From Darksidea phi (Eukaryota > Ascomycota > Dothideomycetes > Pleosporales > Lentitheciaceae), in NCBI GenBank assembly GCA_030770425.1, contig JASJFT010000005.1, forward strand, positions 496,001-560,000: DNA of 64,000 bases. Direction: 5' to 3'. The notes under the pieces are model-generated. The model saw nothing but the letters and a program-made list of their open reading frames with translations, was not told the origin of the DNA and did not search any database. A program made the position numbers and the translations under genes. Numbering within the stretch: the stretch's first letter is position 1; each line of letters begins with the position of its first letter. Below are positions 57,331 through 64,000 of the stretch, in pieces.

Positions 57331-58618
57331 TGAGAGAATAGATACTGAAGATCGATAGCAGTAGAGTGGAAGCTTGCGCAAGAGAATTAAGTGAATATCA
57401 GCCGATGATAGCAAGTATTGTGGTAGGCGAGAAACGCGGAAAGTCACTAATTCCGCAGCCGCTGCGGGGCTGCCTAGAAAGAGCCCTCCAAAGATATTTC
57501 GCCACGTCAACCACTGCTTTCCCTGTTTGTCTGCGCTATCAGGGAGGGTTAAATTAGGCAACAGCACGGAGAACGATTGGGGAACCTGTCATACGCACTA
57601 GGAGGCTATTCGAGCAGACAAAGAAGGAGGCGAAAGCATCGACGGGTGAGCCACGATCCAGTTCGCGATGGACACTGGACGCCTACTAGCCAGCATTTAA
57701 GACACAGCAAGCGCAGAAGAAGAAGCGGACGAGCGGGGACAATTAAGGATTCCCTCCACACCTCCTAGGTGAATACATAACGAGATACCTATACTGTCTC
57801 AGCCAGTGTGTTGCCGATTAAGAGGCGCGCGGCGCCGGAATTGCCCTGCGGACACGAGGCTTTCGAATAATCTTTAGCTCGCCTCTTACTACCGACCTCC
57901 TTATACTATATTATTATATCACTTTCCTTGTTTCCTGTGTTAAGCACGGCGTTAGGCAACGGACGAGCAGGTCTCACGGTTAGCTTCTAAACCGGAGAAA
58001 GTATACGAAGTAAGATGTAAATAGCTGATGCATCGTAACTGCCTATACATACTTGGTGCATAAAAGCCACGTGACGCCCCAATTGACCTCTGTTCTACCA
58101 CAGCTTCTTAGGCCCCTCTATCTATTATACTAAAGGTTATATAAAATATTAAAAGGGTAGCTAATATCCCTAGCTTCGAGTCCATATATATAGATCGGTA
58201 ATTATGATTGAGCGTTGCCGATTCCAGCATCTTTTCTAAGGGCAGCCGTGTTTTGGTGGGATGACCAGGAGCGCCGGCTGATCAAGAACCCCGTGCATTA
58301 CCTTAGTACCTTGCGTAAAATAGCCCGATACATAAATGCAGAAGTTACATGATGCCTGACTCGATCGATTGGGCGTAGGAAACGAGTGTTCTAGCGGTGA
58401 TGGCCGGCATTGCTCAAGCCTCAGTATTAAACCTACCAAGACAAACTTCTTAAGAAGTTGTGCTTACGGGCGCTGCAAGCTTCCTTGGGTCGCATATTCT
58501 CGCAGTACCGATCACCGAGAGCAGTGTTGCAAAAGTCCACTGTATTGCCATAGCGTATTGTCCGACCCCAAGGTGATAATGTATCCCCGAAGTCTGAACA
58601 GTCCCAGGCTCGGGCTAT
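57331..58618. other. Right part of the inserted segment, TA-rich
   Basis: 57860-58210 is TA-rich (tatattattatatcac, ttatataaaatattaaaag), RIP-like. No gene is recognised; the frame entering the reductase relic begins near 58370 but shows no homology before about 58619. Confidence 0.45.
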
Positions 58619-59358
58619 CCAAAAATGAAATAGCGGTACAAGCTGGTATGGACCGAAATATCCATGCCGGCGTACAAGGTCACTACTTAAACAACTACTC
58701 TTCTGTCAAGAACGCCAACTACACATCAACCCAGCTCTCAGCCGGGCTTGCCCTTCCTCGAAGAGTTCCTTTCCACTTCATATCATCGCCTCGCGTTATT
58801 CTACAGTCTGGATTCGTTTCTTCACCACCGATATCTATGTCAGCATATCCGCCATCGACAAACGGCTCGCAGGGCTTCACTGCGTCAAAATGGGCTAGTA
58901 AAGTATTCCTGGAGAATCTGAGGAAGAAATATGAGCTGCCTGTGACCATCCACCGCCCATGCTCTCTGCTCGGTGTTACAGTGCGCCAAGAGGATGCGCT
59001 GAACTCGGTAATCAAATACTCGATCCTCAGCCGGATGGTGCTTGATGTTCCCAACGCAGAGGGCTTTTGGGACTTCAAAGATGTTGGCGAAGCCGCCGCT
59101 GAGATAATCAGAGGCCCAGCTATTGAGCGAGGCATGGGAATTCGTCATTACAGTGGTGGCGTCAAGGTGCCGTTTTCGAAGTTGGCTAGCAGAATGGAGG
59201 AACTTCACGGTGTGACGTTCACAACCGTAAGCTTGCAGGAATGGATAAGAAGGGCAGTAGACCTAGGGTTAGAGGACATCGTGGTGAGGTACCTGGAGAA
59301 GAATGTTGTAGGTGCGGGGAGGTTATCCTTTCCATATATGGGAGAGTGTATGGGCTAG
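58619..59358 (+). pseudogene. Thioester-reductase (R) domain remnant of a PKS or PKS-NRPS
   Basis: The frame contains the terminal reductase domain (NAD(P)-binding, male-sterility/TE-reductase type). The pieces are YSSVKNANYTSTQLSAGLAL, LPRRVPFHFISS, STNGSQGFTASKWASKVFLE, LPVTIHRPCSLLG and FWDFKDVGEAAAEII, then a C-terminal VSLQEWIRRAVD end and a natural stop. The N-terminal half with the GxxGxxG cofactor loop is missing. The catalytic YxxxK motif appears as FTASK, with Phe for Tyr. It lies downstream of, and on the same strand as, the KR-ACP relic, in the order expected for one reductase-terminated synthase. Confidence 0.82.
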
Positions 59359-59943
59359 TCTTAGTATTACGGTTGCACCTCGGCATCTCGGTTCGTCCGC
59401 TCTCTCAACGAATATCAATCATTGAAAGTCGTCTGCGTCCAACATGAAGACACCATAGGGTATGGGTTTCGCAGTATTCCTAAGTCGATATCCGAACTAA
59501 CAATACCATCTGGATGGCAGACTAGAGATCCTATGCCTTGCGGCCTCGCTGTGTATCGTACTGCCAAGTCGCGCATGGGTGGATTGGCAGGTTCGGCAGA
59601 TCTGGGCGGAGCTGGGCGGCCGAACCGTTCCGCCTATGCTGCTCCGCACAAGGCTTGCTATCTTTCCTCGCCGAGCACCCACCAGTAATACCAAGCTTCT
59701 ATGCTTACCAAGACGTGGGAACCGTCCATCCGCCTCTACCGACCTCCCTATTTGGGACAATCGTACAGCTTGGAAATGAAGGCTGCCGCGAGAGACAAGA
59801 CGCACCATGACGCTCTGCGGGACAGCTGCGAACCCGCGAAAGTCGAGTACTTATGCCCGAACTCCTCGCTTCGATGAGACCTCGATCATTGCTTACGCCA
59901 AGTTGCTTCCGTTTGTGCTTTCGTTACGGCTGAGCCCCCCATC
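59359..59943. other. Spacer and promoter region
   Basis: About 585 bases; no gene recognised. Should include the promoter of the LVIVD-repeat gene. Confidence 0.45.
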
Positions 59944-61815
59944 ATGCATCTGCTTCTTTCCTTCGCCACATTGGGCTCGTCCTTTGTGCGCATAAGCATG
60001 GCGGCTGCTTTGGGCTCTGCGGAAGACTACGCGTCTGGCGCCGTTCACGCGCAGATCATGGGCATCAAGATGGTATGTAGCCCCAAGACCAACCTGCCAA
60101 TTCGACAATGTCACAGAAGTAACGTACTTGATAGGCACAATGGGAAGCTGAGCTTGCTTCAGGTGCAATGGATAGCAGTCGGTATCCTGAGCTTGGTTAC
60201 ACACCATGCGTGGATGGATGGGCTGCTGCAGTTCCGGGAGATTATAACAATACTTTCAGGTGTAACAACGTGAGCATTACTAGACCAAGACATTCGCGGC
60301 TGGGATGCTAACGCCTAACTCGCGCAGATCGACCTATATCACTTTCTGCCACATGCGGCTTTGGGCAGCGTTGGTCGAGGCTCCTCTTCATGGGGATGGA
60401 CGTCCGAGGACGGAAGGGAGTTTGTTGCCATTGGCCAATACGATGGCACTGCTTTCGCGGAAATCAGCAGCGAAGGAAAGTTGCTGTATCTCGGCAGACT
60501 GCCGCAGTACGACTCCATCGGCTCCAACTGGCGAGAGATTCGAGTAGTGAACGACTATGCTGTCATCGGGTCTGAGGCCATCAAGCACGGTGTTCAGATC
60601 TTCGATATGAAGAAGCTGCTCGACCTTGACCCCGAGAACCCTAGGAACTTGACGCAAAATGATCTCACCGGCCACTGGGATGAGCTTCCCGTGGGACGAA
60701 CTCACAACATCGTGGTCAACGAGGAACTCAACTACGCCATCGCGGTTGGATCCGTCGGTGGCAACGAAACCATCAGAGTGCGAGGTGACCTGCCCTGCCG
60801 AGGAGGTTTGATTTTCCTCAACATAACTGATCCGGCCAACCCTTGGAGCCCAGGATGTGCGGCTAGCGACGGCTACGTTCATGATGCTCAGTGCTTAGTC
60901 TACCGCGGCCCAGATAAGAAGTACCAGAGTCGCGATATCTGCTACGCCTACAACGAAGATACGCTCACCATCTACGATGTAACGAACAAAGTCGGCAACG
61001 TAACCAACATCATCTCGATCACCAGCTACCCCGGAGCGGAGTACGTTCACCAAGGTGTTGTCAACGATGAGCAAAACCAAGAGTATATCTTCCTGGACGA
61101 CGAATTCGATGAGCGCGATGCCAAAGTTGGCCCAATGACACAGGGTCTGCCCATCACGCATATCTTCGATATTCGCAATCTAGAGAATCCGCAGTACAGC
61201 GGCAATTACGTGGGAAAGAGACGTGCCATTGACCACAACCAGTATGTTGTTGACGGATACCTCTACCAGTCCAACTACGGTGCGGGGCTAAGCGTGATCG
61301 ACATTAGCTCCATCACCGAGGACCCCAGTGGGGACAGCTTGTGTGAGGCCGGCTTCTTCGACATCTACCCCGAAGACGACGAGATGGAAGGGGGCGGCAC
61401 TGTTGCTTTCCTCGGCTCCTGGTCCTCGTATGCGAACTTCAAGTCGGGATTCATTTTCGTCCACACCATTGAGCGCGGCTCCTTCGTTGTCCGCATGACG
61501 AGCAAAGAGTGCCCCAAGCCAGCTGTGTGCGAGGCAGATGAGTGCTTGACTTCCCTGTGTGCCAGCGGTATCGAAGGGCGGCTCGAGAGTAGTCAGCAGT
61601 TCTGTGGGAACTTCACGGTCAGACAGGTCAATGATGTCAATGTGGTGCCAGACTATGCGAGGGCAGGATGTACGGGAGGTAGCAACTCGACTTCTGGCGA
61701 ATTGATTGCCAAGGTTAGCAGCGCTTGCGCCTGCGTGCCTACCACGCCTGTTCCAGAACTTCCGAGAACCACGAGTCGACCGCCGGTGCCGACTGTGCTC
61801 CCGCCAAAGGCGTAA
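59944..61815 (+). CDS. Secreted LVIVD-repeat protein (choice-of-anchor-B-like)
   Basis: Three exons, 59944-60072, 60135-60269 and 60328-61815 (introns 62 and 58 bp, all phase 0), give 583 residues. The first ~20 residues (MHLLLSFATLGSSFVRIS) are hydrophobic enough for a signal peptide. Repeated beta-propeller-type units follow: VAIGQYDGTAFAEISSEGKL, NDYAVIGSEAIKHGVQIFDM, THNIVVNEELNYAIAVGSVG, DEFDERDAKV, and a DHNQYVVDGYLYQSNYGAGL unit with IDIS. That is the pattern of LVIVD and choice-of-anchor-B proteins. Many NxT/S sites and a Cys-rich C-terminal section (CPKPAVCEADECLTSLC) indicate an extracellular protein. A Pro/Thr tail ends the protein. Ligand unknown. Confidence 0.88.
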
Positions 61816-63647
61816 GTGCACCCAAAATGGAGATAGAAGCCTTCCCTCTCGCCATGTTCTCCGGAATCAGGTGAAGTGAGGAGGTGGCGTTCGCGGATAT
61901 AGAGGTAGTCAAATGAACCCGAAAATAAAATATCAATTGTATCCGGTTCCCTCGCTTTGCACCAACCAGAACACAAAAGGGAGATGATTTAATGAGCCAC
62001 AGCCATCTACGCCTTTCCTAACCGTACAGACTTGGATCTACATCCAGCACTCTGTGTCCCATCGCACCGTTCCTGAAGCGAGTCTCGCGCCGTCGTAACT
62101 CGTCCCCTCTTCTATATACAGTACTCGGTTCAAGAACCTCTCGAATCCGCTCCATGTCTATTGATAGTATTGATTTACGTGTTGACCGAAGTGAACATAG
62201 CGAGTGCTAGGACTCGTTTCAGTAACCCCTCGAATATATTTTCCATATCTTGAGCCCAGCGGGCATCGTATAGCCCGTCCGTCCGTTTCCATATAGGATA
62301 GATAGAAAGCAGAATAGAAACGACGATAATCTCCTCCAGACAATGCTCAGTATCGAGGTAAGTCAGTATCGAGGTAAGTCTAGGAAGACGTAAGATTGAG
62401 GAACCCTACTTACTACAGTAGATGGGAAACGCCCATTCAGACTCTAGTAAAATAAAACAAAAAGAAAAAGGTAAGTCGACAACGAAGCAATCACCGCAGA
62501 ATATAGGAAAATGGCAAACTTTCTATAATTACCCGAGTGTTTCGTTTAGTGTAGAAGCCGTGAGCAAGAGCAAGAGCAACCAACTCCCAAGGTGTGAAAA
62601 ATAAATAGGGCTCCCTACGAAAGCGAGCACGTTTCATTCACAGTCTCGTCTCATGCCATGATTTCGCTGCGCGGGGAGACTACAGAGTTAGCGTACGACA
62701 GAGGTTGGGAAAACCCAGATGATCCCTGTCACGACTACGAGATCGCCTAGTGTAGGCATACAGATTTAACACTGCTGCTGATAAATGCATTTTTATTAGG
62801 TGTGCGATAGACTGCCTTTCCTTGGAGAGGGATACACTCGATTTCCCATTCGGGAGATGTATGGATTCGCAGTAATCCTAATGGAGAGGAGGGCACTGCT
62901 CATGTGAGTTGAATAGCTATGCTCTGTGCTTTTATTCTTTGGTTTTGCTATGCTGGAGGTCATCGATGGCTACACCACTGCAAGTACTGGATATGGGCCT
63001 CTGGAAGGACTACCACATTTGTCATTGGCATGACCACTTCGTCTCCTAGAGCGTAGCTATCCCGTTCCCGCCCTTCAGATACACCCGTCAAAGTAATTTT
63101 ATTCCCACATCTTGTCTATACTATCTGTTTTCTACAAGCCATGAATTGAGTTTGGTTATCAAATCTTACACCTCTTTGCTCGGCTGCGGTTCCTCCGAGT
63201 GTTTCGGCATCGGGAAGCGGAAAGGAGCTTGAAGCTGAGGGAATGATGTGTAACGTGTCGGGATTCCTGGGTCGCAAGCTGGTTCCTAATCTTTAGATCT
63301 AGCGTGAGTGAGTATCGAACTTTACACACGTCTTTGACAGCGTTGGTCTAGATGCAGATGTGATTTCGCTGCTGGCTAGTGGGGCGCTCCGAGTAGCTTT
63401 GCTTGGTGGGGGTATGTCATGTGCCACGGTTTACGCATAGATATCCTTCCAATCCCCCGAGCCGCAGTTGGCCAAGTGTCATTTCGAGAACAGCTTTGAG
63501 TGCCTCCTAGTGCCGCGACGGGTCACCGCCGCCAGCAGTATAGGCTTTGGTTTCGATCACGGTAGCGCTGCGCTTGACAGGAAGCTTTTGATAGCCGACG
63601 ACTTTTATTTGGGCGGCGACGATGTAATGCACCCTTACCTTCAGGCT
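61816..63647. other. Gene-poor region
   Basis: About 1.8 kb with only short frames. A small imperfect direct repeat (cagtatcgaggtaagt) occurs twice near 62349-62381. Nothing else recognised. Confidence 0.4.
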
Positions 63648-64000
63648 CTACTTATATTTGCGAAACGGAAACAGGCCCAGCCACCAGTTTAGGATGATAA
63701 GGATGACGCCAAAGAGAAGAGCGATGATATGTAGTGTATAAACGAGATGGCGGGACAACAGTGTCACCTGCTTCTGCAGTAACGGAGTAGTGTCTCTTTT
63801 CGGGGCTGCAAACTTGCGAGGCTCAAGAGTTTCATGATCCAAGGATAACCTTGGCTGTCAACCAAGCTTGACAAAAACCTTTCGAGCGGATGTCTCCTAC
63901 CAACCATCTTTCAAAGTATTGCTCATAGGACGGGAGGAGTTAAGAGTGCTGACGTACGAAAATTGGTTCGAAATAGGGTGCTTTGGATAAAGGACGCCTT
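63648..64000 (-). CDS. Possible partial gene, single-helix membrane protein
   Basis: A minus-strand frame (63842-63648) encodes a polar stretch (PRKFAAPKRDTTPLLQKQVT) and then one strong transmembrane helix (LHIIALLFGVILIILNWWLG). It has no ATG; the open frame begins with TTG GAT CAT. On the same strand nearer the window edge, a GTACGT donor near 63955 follows an open stretch (PKHPISNQF). So an upstream exon may continue beyond base 64000. I do not recognise the family, and the join is not resolved. Confidence 0.3.

Noticed and set aside
1..64000. CRISPR arrays, bacterial operons, ribosome binding sites, rRNA
   Set aside because: None seen, and the intron-rich genes show that this is a fungal nuclear sequence.

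Overview
The window is nuclear DNA of a filamentous ascomycete (Pezizomycotina). Genes are broken by 43-149 bp introns with GT(A/G)NGT donors and CTAAC/CTGAC-type branch points. The family content fits too: HET domains, a PTH11-type receptor, SPX phosphate transporter, fused tryptophan synthase, Zn2Cys6, and PKS/P450/SDR relics. A Dothideomycete is plausible, but the sequence alone does not settle the class. All gene models below were spliced by hand, and nearly all give coding lengths divisible by three.

Layout. (1) 1-27 kb is a housekeeping-rich island: a hypothetical coiled-coil protein, urease accessory GTPase UreG (-), a Cys/His protein, a membrane protein (-), Cox11 (-) head-to-head with a HIT zinc-finger gene (+), tryptophan synthase, and an SPX-domain phosphate transporter. 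Interspersed on the minus strand are three diverged paralogous BTB/POZ genes (9.5, 14.4 and 16.2 kb). They share a phase-1 intron, which in one copy has become a GC-AG intron. (2) 27-33 kb is gene-poor, with a damaged intron-containing tRNA-Arg(ACG) and a three-exon gene for a Uma2/PD-(D/E)XK-like nuclease-fold protein. (3) 33-43 kb is accessory: a secreted beta-propeller protein, a HET fragment beside an SMI1/KNR4 gene, a frameshifted alcohol-acetyltransferase pseudogene, a PTH11-type receptor, a truncated Zn2Cys6 gene and a pogo transposase tail. (4) 43-45.3 kb carries a HET-ankyrin protein with almost identical ankyrin units that run into AT-rich DNA. (5) 48-59.4 kb looks like a decayed secondary-metabolite locus: an intact SDR, a broken P450, and a PKS tail (KR, then ACP, then reductase). 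The PKS tail stays in order on one strand but is interrupted by about 4.9 kb. That insert holds a modular gene (fungal NLR-type N-terminal domain, ubiquitin-like domain, zinc-binding segment, broken retropepsin-like domain). A secreted effector-like gene lies just upstream of the KR remnant. (6) 59.9-61.8 kb encodes a secreted LVIVD-repeat (choice-of-anchor-B-like) protein. The rest to 64 kb is gene-poor, with a possible partial membrane-protein gene at the edge.

Taken together, the window shows a split between conserved genes and a degenerating accessory zone. In the accessory zone most premature stops fit C-to-T changes at CpA (RIP-like), and allorecognition or effector-type families are over-represented.
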